DNA of 14,664 nucleotides, taken from an uncultured Saprospiraceae bacterium (GTDB taxonomy: Bacteria; Bacteroidota; Bacteroidia; Chitinophagales; Saprospiraceae). The position numbers and the translations under genes are program-made. The stretch covers positions 1 to 14,664 of the forward strand of contig CALFYH010000364.1 of NCBI GenBank assembly GCA_937952155.1, written 5' to 3'. The notes beneath the pieces were generated by a model. The model was not told the DNA's origin, did not search any database, and worked only from the letters and a program-made list of their open reading frames with translations. Of this stretch, positions 1 through 7,857 are shown one piece after another (the stretch's first letter is position 1; each line of letters starts with the position of its first letter).

Positions 1-410
1 CTTTGGACATTTTACATGAAAGTTTCATTAAGATATTCAGGAATCTCCACAAGTACCAATCCGGTACTTCCATTGCCGCCTGGATTAGAAAAATTGTAAT
101 CAACACAGCTATCGATTTCTATCGACGAGATTTGAAACGCAAATCTGAAGATCTAAACGAGGCAAATTATATAACTACCGGCATTCCTGATGCAATTTCT
201 ACCATAAGCTCTGAAGAAATTTTAAAAGCCTTGCAGCAATTACCTCATTCTTATCGTTCTGTATTTAATTTGCACGTAATAGAAGGATATTCACACAAGG
301 AAATAGCTGAAATGCTGAATATCAATGAAAGTACCTGCAGATCAAACCTTGTGAAAGCAAGAACAAAATTAAAAAATATTTTATTGGCAGCGGATTCAGA
401 TTTGAGATGA
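1..410 (+). CDS. RNA polymerase ECF sigma factor (sigma-70 family), 5'-truncated by the window edge
   Basis: This is the C-terminal three quarters of an extracytoplasmic-function sigma factor, which directs RNA polymerase to a small regulon. The visible 135 residues show the end of sigma region 2 (HESFIKIFRNL, then AAWIRKIVINTAIDFYRR, the -10 recognition helix) at about residues 5-43. Region 4 follows at about 72-128, with a helix-turn-helix around GYSHKEIAEMLNINESTCRSN that binds the -35 element. Family members usually run 165-190 residues, so about 40-50 N-terminal residues lie upstream. The TTG at position 3 is only the first codon in frame and is not a credible start. The stop overlaps the next gene's start (ATGA, 407-410), which suggests translational coupling to a probable anti-sigma partner. 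The sigma family is clear; its signal and regulon are unknown. Confidence 0.93.
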   Translation, partial: LDILHESFIKIFRNLHKYQSGTSIAAWIRKIVINTAIDFYRRDLKRKSEDLNEANYITTGIPDAISTISSEEILKALQQLPHSYRSVFNLHVIEGYSHKEIAEMLNINESTCRSNLVKARTKLKNILLAADSDLR

Positions 411-1900
411 AGGAAGATAATTTCGACCAACTAATAAAACAAAAATTAGAAAATATTCCTCTTGAGCCATTGCAAGAGGATGCTTGGTCATTATTCGAAT
501 CCAATAATCCTGATTTTAATGATGTTGGAAGTAATGATGATGGTGAAGATGCGCACTTCGACCAAATAATTAAGCACAATCTTCAACAAATTACTTCAAC
601 TTATAATGCAGATCATTGGAAGTTGATGAAAGCCAGACTAGCACTTAGGGATGAGCGGCTGGCAAATGTCATTTCTTCGAAGATAATGGAAATAGCAGCT
701 ATTTTATTATTGGTCTTTACGTTTGCGAACTGGAATGAATGGCTTGAAGAAAACAAGATAAATGACTCTTTAGAATATGCTTTGGAGACACAAAATTCGT
801 CATACAAAGCTCAGGATAAACAGAATAAGCATATTGAAAAGTCCCAATATATCGATTCAAATCTTAAACTTGATTCCAAAATTCCAAATAAGGCTAGTAC
901 ATCTCAAGGTAGGAATTTTCCATATTCTGATCAAAATGAGCGTTGGACAACCGAAAATAATCTTAATATTGTTTTAGGCACAAATAGTGCGGTTGAAACT
1001 GATGTAGTAGAGATTGACACTAAAAACAATAAAGACATACATGTAGCTGATTTTATAAACCAATTAAAAGATAAAGAATCAGCCGAAATTCAAAATTTTA
1101 CCCAAACAAGTATAAGGCAGCCAATGCCGCAATCACCGTATTTACCACTTACAGAAAGTGCCAGTCTTGAATCTGAATATGCAAAGATATTTCCTATGTA
1201 CAGGAGCAATCCACCTGCAAAACCAGTCATAGCAATGTCGATGTATGCATCGGGAGACATCAACCTAATCAATACACCGTTTGACAAAATTTATTCAAGA
1301 GCATCATACAACAAAGAGGCACTCAATAATTCATATGGAATCAATGTTTCAAAAAAAATTAATAACCTAGAACTTGAAACCGGCTTAGGTTATGCAAAAA
1401 GAGAATATCAACCTGACATTTTTAGTGAAGCTTTTGGTCAACAAGAAAACTCATATTCTGAAATAAGTCTAAACAAAATATCATACGATATAGCGACCAT
1501 ACCACTTAATCTAAAGTATCATTTTATCGACCATCCAACATGGAGAAGTTATGTAATGGTTGGCGCGGCATTAAACTTGGTGATGAATGCTGATTATGAA
1601 ATAAAAGAAGAAAGAATTCAGGGCAGACCTGCACTAGAAAATATTTCGAGAAGTGAGCCAAGATTTGACCAAAAACCATTTATCGATGGCCTACTATCGG
1701 GCGAATCATTCTCAGAAAACTATTTTGCTTCTGTAGGATTTGGTTTTGGGATTGAAAAAAATATTTCAAAGAAAGTATCATTATATGTACAGCCTTCTTA
1801 TCAGAGACATATTCTAAGTAGTGATCTTGGCATTGGTCCGAATAAAGATAAAATTCATACATCATCGCTCCAATTTGGTGTAAAATCAGTACTGAATTAA
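407..1900 (+). CDS. Anti-sigma-like membrane protein with C-terminal outer-membrane beta-barrel-like domain
   Basis: This 497-residue protein is encoded directly after, and overlapping, an ECF sigma factor. Its N-terminus carries two copies of a short motif, FDQxIKxxLxx followed about 20 residues later by a Trp (FDQ at 6-8 with W27, FDQ at 51-53 with W71). One hydrophobic segment follows at about 91-110 (MEIAAILLLVFTFANW). A polar linker covers about 115-260. The region from about 300 to 497 has alternating aromatic and hydrophobic strands (for example LELETGLGYAKREY, YVMVGAALNLVM, ASVGFGFGIEK, SLYVQPSYQRH) and ends in SLQFGVKSVLN, as in PorT/OMP_b-brl-type barrels. Such sigma-linked proteins occur in Bacteroidota. 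I infer that the N-terminus binds the sigma factor. How one chain could join an inner-membrane segment to an outer-membrane-type barrel is unclear. The barrel assignment is by strand pattern only. Confidence 0.72.
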   Translation: MKEDNFDQLIKQKLENIPLEPLQEDAWSLFESNNPDFNDVGSNDDGEDAHFDQIIKHNLQQITSTYNADHWKLMKARLALRDERLANVISSKIMEIAAILLLVFTFANWNEWLEENKINDSLEYALETQNSSYKAQDKQNKHIEKSQYIDSNLKLDSKIPNKASTSQGRNFPYSDQNERWTTENNLNIVLGTNSAVETDVVEIDTKNNKDIHVADFINQLKDKESAEIQNFTQTSIRQPMPQSPYLPLTESASLESEYAKIFPMYRSNPPAKPVIAMSMYASGDINLINTPFDKIYSRASYNKEALNNSYGINVSKKINNLELETGLGYAKREYQPDIFSEAFGQQENSYSEISLNKISYDIATIPLNLKYHFIDHPTWRSYVMVGAALNLVMNADYEIKEERIQGRPALENISRSEPRFDQKPFIDGLLSGESFSENYFASVGFGFGIEKNISKKVSLYVQPSYQRHILSSDLGIGPNKDKIHTSSLQFGVKSVLN

Positions 1901-1945
1901 TCTTTTATTGCATTATATTTCTATGACTATTCATTAATTATCTAT

Positions 1946-2731
1946 ATGATACATATAAGAAATAAGTACAATTTATTAAATTTGTTTTGCATTTTAAGTT
2001 TAAATATTTTTTTTCTCATTCCATTTAATCTTATTGGCAAACAGAACCATGAAATGCTTGAAAAAGCAAATAAGGCATTGGATCAAAAAGATTTTACCAC
2101 TGCGCTCCAAATGTATAAGATGATCGAACAACAAGGCTATGGTGGAGAAAGCATGTTTAGAAATATGGCTTATGCTGCAATCTCTACAAATGCAGATGCC
2201 GATGCTATTTTGTATTTAGAAAAAGCTTTAAAATTCAATCCAAATGATTCAAAACTAAAACAGCATCTCGACCAAATACGGTCAAAAAACAATCTCGATG
2301 ACCAAACAGCGGATCAACCCGCTATCATCTCTTTTGCAAAAAAAGTTACTGGTTTCTTTACCTTGCAACTTATAATTTTCGTGCAATTTGGCATTTTTTG
2401 TTTAATAGGTCTGCTTTCATATAGAAATTTTCAATTTGACAAAATCAAACAGAATACTAAATGGCAAATTGGTGGGTTAGTATTTTTGCTTCTAATGACA
2501 TTTTTTATTGGCAGTTATAGGCATTCTGTAATTTACGAGAATGATGGCATTATTATCACAAAGGAAAATACAACAATTTATCTCAGTCCTGACACACTAA
2601 GTCCACAAGTAGCCAAATTGCCAGTAGGAACGAAGATAAGTTATAAGGATCATATCTCTGGCTGGTGGCAAATAGAAACTATTTATGGCGAAAGTGGTTG
2701 GATCTCCACATCAAATGGAAGCAGGATCTAA
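1946..2731 (+). CDS. BatE-like TPR and SH3 domain membrane protein
   Basis: This 261-residue protein has the domain order of Bacteroidota BatE proteins. It has an N-terminal signal or membrane segment (about 8-30), TPR helices (about 35-105, with YLEKALKFNPNDSKLKQHL as a clear TPR), two membrane helices (about 136-158 and 173-190) and a bacterial SH3-like domain (about 200-261, including LPVGTKISYKDHISGWWQIE and ESGWIS). BatE is normally the last gene of the batABCDE aerotolerance cluster, whose VWA-domain members BatA and BatB are absent here. The gene is instead followed, with a 1-base overlap (TAATG at 2729-2733), by a membrane protein and an ABC ATPase. The domain layout is clear. The precise role is not known, so I give no symbol. 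It starts 45 bases after the previous gene, and no Shine-Dalgarno sequence is visible. Confidence 0.75.
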   Translation: MIHIRNKYNLLNLFCILSLNIFFLIPFNLIGKQNHEMLEKANKALDQKDFTTALQMYKMIEQQGYGGESMFRNMAYAAISTNADADAILYLEKALKFNPNDSKLKQHLDQIRSKNNLDDQTADQPAIISFAKKVTGFFTLQLIIFVQFGIFCLIGLLSYRNFQFDKIKQNTKWQIGGLVFLLLMTFFIGSYRHSVIYENDGIIITKENTTIYLSPDTLSPQVAKLPVGTKISYKDHISGWWQIETIYGESGWISTSNGSRI

Positions 2732-3687
2732 TGGTTAAAAAGATTGCCAAATTGATCTTACTAAGATTAAACCAAATAAAAAGACTTACACAATCAGTTG
2801 GTTTTATACTGATACTCGTATTCATCATATGCGTAGCAGGCATGACTGCTGCTGCCATACAATCACTACTCAAGTTAAATATCTGGTGGCTGATAGGAGC
2901 AGAATTTTTTATTTTGGTTATACTTTCAATTAGCCGCAGAGATAAGTCTTTTTTATATTCTATATTTGAAAACAAAGCTTCACTGATATTTTATTACTTC
3001 GCAGAGAATAGTTTGCTGATGTCTCCATTTGTCATTTTCCATTTGATAAAAGGACATTATTATACAGTGCTTCTTATATTTTTGACAGGATTTATCGTTG
3101 CATTAATTACTTCTTTTATCCCTGAAAGGGTCGATTCAGCAACAAAAAAAGAAATACACCTAATTCCATTAAAGTACTTTGAACTCAAATTTCTGGCTGA
3201 AAAATCACCAATGTCAGCCTATTTGTTTTGTTTCTCAGGCTTATTTACCTTTTTTCATATCAATGTATTATTGATTTGGATATTTTTGATAATTAGCATC
3301 ATCATTGCAGTATTCACTCCGTTTGAGCCTATGGAAATGATTCATTTTGAACCCAAATTTGTAATGAAAAAGATGATTTCATATTCAAAAATATTGACAA
3401 TTATAGTTTTGATACCATTTATAATAAGTATTTTGTTTCATCCCGAACATTGGTTGGTGGCTGCTTATGCATTGGTTTGTGCCTATCTGGCCCTGTACCT
3501 AGCGATCTCAGCCAAGTATGCAGCATATACACCTTTGCGAGCATTACGCTATCCCACTATTTCAGAAACAATCATCGTGATGCTGATGGTGTTACCTGGC
3601 GGCGCCATTATTACTGCATCTTTTATATTTTTAAAATATTTAAAAGCAGAAAACAATTTAAAAACACTTTATGCTACAAATTACTGA
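2731..3687 (+). CDS. Multipass membrane protein, probable ABC transporter permease subunit
   Basis: This protein of 318 residues is very hydrophobic, with about eight predicted transmembrane helices (near 22-40, 50-67, 84-106, 110-131, 160-195 as two helices, 218-260 as two helices, and 280-303). I recognise no named domain. The frame stays open upstream to 2665, but the ATG at 2731 touches the stop of the preceding gene (TAATG), and starting there leaves a short basic N-terminus (MVKKIAKLILLR) before the first helix, so I chose it. Its 3' end overlaps the ABC ATPase gene by 17 bases (3671-3687), strong evidence for translational coupling. By context it should be the membrane half of an ABC-2-like exporter. 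The substrate cannot be read from the sequence. Confidence 0.72.
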   Translation: MVKKIAKLILLRLNQIKRLTQSVGFILILVFIICVAGMTAAAIQSLLKLNIWWLIGAEFFILVILSISRRDKSFLYSIFENKASLIFYYFAENSLLMSPFVIFHLIKGHYYTVLLIFLTGFIVALITSFIPERVDSATKKEIHLIPLKYFELKFLAEKSPMSAYLFCFSGLFTFFHINVLLIWIFLIISIIIAVFTPFEPMEMIHFEPKFVMKKMISYSKILTIIVLIPFIISILFHPEHWLVAAYALVCAYLALYLAISAKYAAYTPLRALRYPTISETIIVMLMVLPGGAIITASFIFLKYLKAENNLKTLYATNY

Positions 3688-4354
3688 TCTAAAATTTTCT
3701 TTTGGACAACACATTATTTATGATGGTCTAAATGCAACTTTCCGAACTGGACAAATTTCGGGTATAGTTGGGAAAAATGGAGTTGGAAAAACCACACTTT
3801 TCAGAATTTTATCATCTATTTATCAAAATCAAGGTGGTAATATTACTTTAAATGGTCAAAAATTGGATCGATTGCACCTTACTTTTATGCCAGCAGAGCC
3901 ATACTTTTATCCCTTTATGAAAGGAAAAGAATACCTGCAAATCGTGGCCAATAGTGATGATGAATTAACTTTTAGTGTGCAGATTGCTTCAGCTTTGGAT
4001 CTACCACTCAATGAACTGGTGGACAATTATTCTACTGGTATGAGAAAAAAACTGGCTTTTGCCGGTCATTTTGCATTACAAAAATCCATCATAATCCTCG
4101 ATGAGCCGTACAATGGCGTCGATCTGGAGAGCAATGAAGTGATCAAACATATTATCAAAACACAATCGCAACAAAAGATCGTGATCCTGTCTTCGCATAT
4201 ATTATCTACAATAACGGATATTTGCGATGATGTTTATTATTTTACAGAAAATAGAGTAGTTACCAGATTTGAGCATGCACAATTTGATAGCCTAGAGCGC
4301 TCGATAGAACATAGTATGGGAGAAAAATTAAAACTATTGGATATCAAAGGATAA
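3671..4354 (+). CDS. ABC transporter ATP-binding protein
   Basis: This is a single ABC ATPase domain of 227 residues, the usual length for a stand-alone subunit. It has Walker A GKNGVGKT at 34-41 (K40), the signature in the variant form YSTGMRKK at 120-127, Walker B IIILDEP at 140-146 with catalytic Glu145, a D-loop NGVD, and the H-loop His176 in SSH. The YSTGM signature is typical of ABC-2-type drug, lipid or heme-exporter-like ATPases. At the Q-loop position the sequence reads MPAEP (73-77), so the usual Gln is replaced by Ala75 or Glu76. Acidic replacements are seen in some ABC-2 ATPases. The protein should sit on the cytoplasmic face and power the membrane protein encoded just upstream, with which its gene overlaps. 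The substrate is unknown. Confidence 0.92.
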   Translation: MLQITDLKFSFGQHIIYDGLNATFRTGQISGIVGKNGVGKTTLFRILSSIYQNQGGNITLNGQKLDRLHLTFMPAEPYFYPFMKGKEYLQIVANSDDELTFSVQIASALDLPLNELVDNYSTGMRKKLAFAGHFALQKSIIILDEPYNGVDLESNEVIKHIIKTQSQQKIVILSSHILSTITDICDDVYYFTENRVVTRFEHAQFDSLERSIEHSMGEKLKLLDIKG

Positions 4355-4397
4355 CCTTATTACGTAGTTTTTGTTTACATAAATATTTCTATAAGTC

Positions 4398-5612
4398 ATG
4401 CCAATGATATTCCAGATAATTTTAATGCTCATGCTGGCCTCTTGCCAACCAAAAGTAGCTCAAATATCAGACAAAAACCACGTTCAACAAAGCAGCAATA
4501 GCACAATCTCAGTGATAACAGGTGCACAGCGAACAACCGACTATATACCAAAACTCAAAAATAAAAATGTAGCATTGGTAGTAAATCAAACTAGCATTAT
4601 TAATAATACGCATTTGGTAGATTCGTTACTGAAACTGGGTGTATCCATAAAAACTGTTTTTTCGCCAGAACATGGATTTCGTGGTAATGCAGATGCTGGT
4701 GAAGTTGTAAAAGATGCTAAAGACAAAACGACAGGCTTGCCTATTATTTCCCTTTACGGGAAAAAGAAAAAACCTTTAAGTGAAGATCTAGCTGGAATAG
4801 ACATCATCATTTTTGATATCCAAGATGTAGGTGTACGATTTTACACCTATATTTCGACCTTGCATTATGTGATGGAAGCTTGCGCAGAAAATAATATACC
4901 CTTGATTGTATTGGACCGACCTAATCCAAATGGTCACTACATCGATGGGGAAATCTTACAACCAAACTACCGATCGTTCGTAGGTATGCATCCTGTACCG
5001 ACTGTATATGGTATGACGATCGGCGAATATGCACAAATGATAAATGGGCAAGGATGGCTAGCCAATCAAGTAAAATGTGATCTCACAGTGATCTCCTGCA
5101 AGGAATATACACATCAGACTTATTATGAATTGCCTGTAAAACCAAGTCCAAATCTACCGGATATGAAGTCAATCATATTATATCCTTCACTTTGTTTTTT
5201 TGAAGGAACGACCTTGAGCATTGGTAGAGGTACAAACAAACCTTTTCAAGTGATAGGACATCCTAAATTAAAATCAAATTTCCAATTCACACCTATGCCT
5301 AATGAAGGTGCCAAAGATCCTTTACACAAAGGACTTGTGTGTCAAGGTGAAGACTTAAGTTTATTAGACACAAAAACTTTAAAAAATGAAGGAAAGATCG
5401 ATCTAAGTTACATCATAAAGTATCATCAAAAAATGAAGGCTATTAATGAAAAATATTTTTTGGATAACAACTTTATAGACAAGCTCTCAGGTAGTGATGC
5501 CCTGCGCCATTTAATAGAAAATGGAAAATCTGAAGCAGATATTCGAGCTTCGTGGAAAGACGGTATTGAATCTTTTAAAAAAACAAGAGAGAAGTATCTC
5601 ATTTATAAATAA
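4398..5612 (+). CDS. DUF1343 / NamZ-type exo-beta-N-acetylmuramidase lipoprotein (GH171-like)
   Basis: This 404-residue protein matches the DUF1343 family, whose studied members (NamZ of Bacillus subtilis and Tannerella forsythia, CAZy GH171) remove N-acetylmuramic acid from the non-reducing ends of peptidoglycan fragments. Visible family blocks are VVNQTSI near 61-67, SPEHGFRG at 89-96 (Glu91-His92, the likely active-site segment), DIQDVGVRFYTYISTLHYVM, VLDRPNPNG, PVPTVYGMTIGEYA, and the C-terminal EGTTLSIGRGTNKPFQ. The N-terminus is a short hydrophobic leader ending in the lipobox LASC (13-16), so the mature protein is probably a lipoprotein at Cys16. A second in-frame ATG two codons downstream (4404) would serve equally. 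Family members are about 380-420 residues, so the gene is complete. It lies 6 bases before the DsbA-like gene and probably shares its transcript. Periplasmic muropeptide salvage is the likely role. Confidence 0.9.
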   Translation: MPMIFQIILMLMLASCQPKVAQISDKNHVQQSSNSTISVITGAQRTTDYIPKLKNKNVALVVNQTSIINNTHLVDSLLKLGVSIKTVFSPEHGFRGNADAGEVVKDAKDKTTGLPIISLYGKKKKPLSEDLAGIDIIIFDIQDVGVRFYTYISTLHYVMEACAENNIPLIVLDRPNPNGHYIDGEILQPNYRSFVGMHPVPTVYGMTIGEYAQMINGQGWLANQVKCDLTVISCKEYTHQTYYELPVKPSPNLPDMKSIILYPSLCFFEGTTLSIGRGTNKPFQVIGHPKLKSNFQFTPMPNEGAKDPLHKGLVCQGEDLSLLDTKTLKNEGKIDLSYIIKYHQKMKAINEKYFLDNNFIDKLSGSDALRHLIENGKSEADIRASWKDGIESFKKTREKYLIYK

Positions 5613-5618
5613 TAACCA

Positions 5619-6290
5619 ATGCAGCCATTCATCACACTCATAATATCTGTTTTTATGTTGAATACTGTTCAAGCCCAAAAAGATACATTAATCTATGTAG
5701 GTGATCCCATGTGTTCGTGGTGTTATGGATTTAGCCCCGAATTGGACAAAATTAAGGAAGCATTTCCTGGGACAGCTTTTGAGATGGTCATGGGAGGACT
5801 GCGAGCTGGCGGCACTGAAAAGATGAACGAACTTAAAGATTTCCTTAAAGGGCATTGGCAAGAAGTACAAAAAGCTACTAATCAGCCATTTAACTATGCG
5901 ATCTTGGAACAAGATGAAGTATTGTACGATACTGAGCCAGCTTGTCGTGCAGTAGTAACTGTAGGTAAAATGGATGTCAGCAAACAGTATGCGTATTTCA
6001 AGGCTGTGCAAAGTTCATTTTATTATCACAATGCGTTGCCCAATGATGATGATACTTATGTCCAGCTGGCAGCAAAAATGGGTCTTGATCCCGAAAAATT
6101 TCATAAACAATACAGAGATGATCAGACCAAAGCGGATACATATGCCGAATTTGAACTAGCACAACGCATGGGAGTCCAGGGCTTCCCTACCCTAATCGCT
6201 AAGATCGACGGCAAATTATATATTGCCACAAATGGATTTCAAAAAGCAGAACGCATCATAACTTTATTGAAAAATCGTGGGCTAAAATAA
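5619..6290 (+). CDS. Exported DsbA/FrnE-family thiol-disulfide oxidoreductase (COG3531-like)
   Basis: This 223-residue thioredoxin-fold protein has a Sec signal peptide (about 1-19, cleavage near VQA|Q) followed by a redox motif Cys32-Ser-Trp-Cys35 within GDPMCSWCYGFSPEL. The DPMCSWC-GF block and the following VMGGLRAGG are typical of the predicted protein-disulfide isomerases of COG3531. The alpha-helical insert characteristic of DsbA covers about 70-165, and the conserved cis-proline loop appears near the C-terminus as GVQGFPTLIA. It should act in the periplasm on protein thiols, as oxidase, reductase or isomerase; the direction cannot be read from sequence. The gene starts 6 bases after the NamZ-like gene, so the two are probably co-transcribed. 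No partner DsbB or thioredoxin gene lies in the window. Confidence 0.88.
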   Translation: MQPFITLIISVFMLNTVQAQKDTLIYVGDPMCSWCYGFSPELDKIKEAFPGTAFEMVMGGLRAGGTEKMNELKDFLKGHWQEVQKATNQPFNYAILEQDEVLYDTEPACRAVVTVGKMDVSKQYAYFKAVQSSFYYHNALPNDDDTYVQLAAKMGLDPEKFHKQYRDDQTKADTYAEFELAQRMGVQGFPTLIAKIDGKLYIATNGFQKAERIITLLKNRGLK

Positions 6291-6330
6291 TGATAAGCAA
6301 TTATTGATTTTTGTATGCGCTATAACGTAT

Positions 6331-7710
6331 TTAAAATTTATTAAACGATCTGAAATCACGAATCAACATATCAAGATAAAACTTCGTTTTTAATGTCGCT
6401 AGGATTTGTCCTGGTTTGAGTTCAAATTTTTCAACTTCCGCACTTCCTATACCCACTTTCATTTCCAGATTATAGTCATTATTGAGCTTCTTTAATTGAG
6501 TATCTATATTCTTCTGTACGGTAGCCAACGTTTCATTAATCGAAAATTTCATTTTATTTTCCAATTCGTGTCTAATCTTCCCTTCTCCTAGCCAAGCTGC
6601 TGCCTTATGCAAAACGTTTTTTGTTCTCAACTTTATATCAATATTATCCATATAAAACATATTGGTATCGTGATTGTATTTGGGTTTTCCTGATATGATA
6701 AGTTGCCCATTTACAGTGCCAGCGACATCAGTTACTACTCGCAAAAACTCATAATCACAATTAGTTATCAGATTACTAAGTGTAATGGATTTATCGCCTT
6801 CTGTAAAGGTTTTCCCGTCAAGATTTGCCTTCAAAATTGGATTAATATCGGCCATTTTTATATCTGAGACAATTCTAAAAACAGAACTGTCGGGAAGATT
6901 TTCATTCCAATACACCTTGGGCAATGTGTTTTGTGGTGGCGCAGGAGCTGGTTTGTAGGTTGTGAAGGAAGACAAAGCATTGATGTGAATTTTACCGCTT
7001 GCAACCATCTTCGAATTTAGTACCTTGTTAATCTGAAATTTTTCTGGTTTTATAGATAACCACGCATTAAGATCGGGGCTCACTTGGATAGGATTTGCAA
7101 AAATGGCTAATGTTTCCTTCATTTTAGCTTTCAACGTGAAGCTCTCTCTTACTGATTCATCGATTGATGACTCGATCATCGATTTGCTGCGATTGATTGC
7201 TGCATCAGAAATAGACTCTATAGGTAGATTAAGCCCAACAATGGATAATTTGGGTTTTTCGATCCATCGATGATAACCTAATTTGGTGGTGGTTTTCATA
7301 TTCCAAAGGCTATCAATATCTAAATCAGTTACAAAGCTCATTTCAATAGTTCCTTTTGCTGATAAGTCGGCCAGAAAAGTCTTTTTCAATACATTAACAG
7401 TAATCGGCACTACTACTAATACACTTTTGCCTTCGATCTCAACAGAAGCAGGCCGAGGCTTGGACAAGGTCAGCTTGACATCATATTCTGGCAAATCAAA
7501 ATTGCCCTTGAATACTTCGCTAATGGCATTATTAAATGTATCTTTTAAACCTGACTTATCGATACGGTAATTTATAATAAAGTCTGTGGAGAAATTTTTA
7601 GGCAATTCTGGAGTTTTGACAACAGAAACTACTTCCTTTTTAGTGCTACATGAGCAAATAAACAAGGTAATACCAAAAAGAAGGCAATCAAGGTTTTTAC
7701 TGAAATACAT
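6331..7710 (-). CDS. DUF4403 family lipoprotein
   Basis: I recognise this as a DUF4403-type protein, a family of unknown function common in Bacteroidota. The frame stays open to an ATG at 7773, but I chose the internal ATG at 7710. It gives a normal lipoprotein leader (MYFSKN, then a hydrophobic stretch) ending at Cys21 in FICSCSTKKE. The longer form would add a second hydrophobic stretch and would place both TATATTTG promoter-like motifs inside the gene. The mature part (459 residues in all) contains family-like segments: the N-terminal FSTDFIINYRIDKSGLKDTFN, PRPASVEIEGKSVLVVVPITV, the central tract beginning ANPIQVSPDLNAWLSIKP, and KAAAWLGEGKIRHELENKMKF toward the end. It is convergent with the DsbA-like gene (40 bases apart) and divergent from the gene at 7892. 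Confidence 0.8.
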   Translation of the reverse strand: MYFSKNLDCLLFGITLFICSCSTKKEVVSVVKTPELPKNFSTDFIINYRIDKSGLKDTFNNAISEVFKGNFDLPEYDVKLTLSKPRPASVEIEGKSVLVVVPITVNVLKKTFLADLSAKGTIEMSFVTDLDIDSLWNMKTTTKLGYHRWIEKPKLSIVGLNLPIESISDAAINRSKSMIESSIDESVRESFTLKAKMKETLAIFANPIQVSPDLNAWLSIKPEKFQINKVLNSKMVASGKIHINALSSFTTYKPAPAPPQNTLPKVYWNENLPDSSVFRIVSDIKMADINPILKANLDGKTFTEGDKSITLSNLITNCDYEFLRVVTDVAGTVNGQLIISGKPKYNHDTNMFYMDNIDIKLRTKNVLHKAAAWLGEGKIRHELENKMKFSINETLATVQKNIDTQLKKLNNDYNLEMKVGIGSAEVEKFELKPGQILATLKTKFYLDMLIRDFRSFNKF

Positions 7711-7724
7711 ACAATAATATTTTA

Positions 7725-7753
7725 TGGCAAATATAGTAAGACTGGCAAATATA
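7725..7753 (-). promoter_or_regulatory. Pair of 11-base direct repeats carrying Bacteroidota-type -7 motifs, upstream of the DUF4403 gene
   Basis: The plus-strand sequence TGGCAAATATA occurs at 7725-7735 and again at 7743-7753, 18 bases from start to start. On the minus strand each copy contains TATATTTG, a match to the Bacteroidota -7 consensus TAnnTTTG, directed at the gene starting at 7710. No good TTTG -33 element is visible at the right distance for either copy. The repeats may therefore be promoters, a regulator's binding sites, or both. The downstream copy lies only 17 bases from the start codon, so the upstream copy (7746-7753) is the better promoter candidate. Confidence 0.35.
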
Positions 7754-7827
7754 ACGATGAAAAATTGATACATTAACTTTTTTATGTTGTGTTAAGTGCT
7801 GAATTATAATTTTTTTTACATTTATAT

Positions 7828-7857
7828 TTTGCATATTTAAAAAATATATTACTTTTG
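7828..7857 (+). promoter_or_regulatory. Bacteroidota-type promoter of the peptidoglycan-binding protein gene
   Basis: TTTG at 7828-7831 (-33 element) and TACTTTTG at 7850-7857 (-7 element, consensus TAnnTTTG) are separated by 18 bases, close to the usual spacing of about 19. Transcription would begin near 7864 and leave an AT-rich leader of about 28 bases before the ATG at 7892. Both elements match the primary sigma factor consensus of this phylum. Confidence 0.72.

Noticed and set aside
2665..2730. Longer start for the membrane protein at 2665
   Set aside because: It would overlap the SH3 domain coding end by 67 bases; the ATG at 2731 touching the upstream stop is far more typical of coupled genes.
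3450..3692. 80-codon plus-strand reading frame inside the membrane protein gene
   Set aside because: It lies within a well-supported gene in another frame and shows no independent domain or start signal.
4349..4366. AAGG/CCTT hairpin after the ABC ATPase gene
   Set aside because: The stem is only four bases and no T-run follows directly, so it is not a credible terminator.
7711..7773. Longer start for the DUF4403 protein at 7773
   Set aside because: It would add a second hydrophobic segment before a standard lipoprotein leader and place both promoter-like repeats inside the gene.
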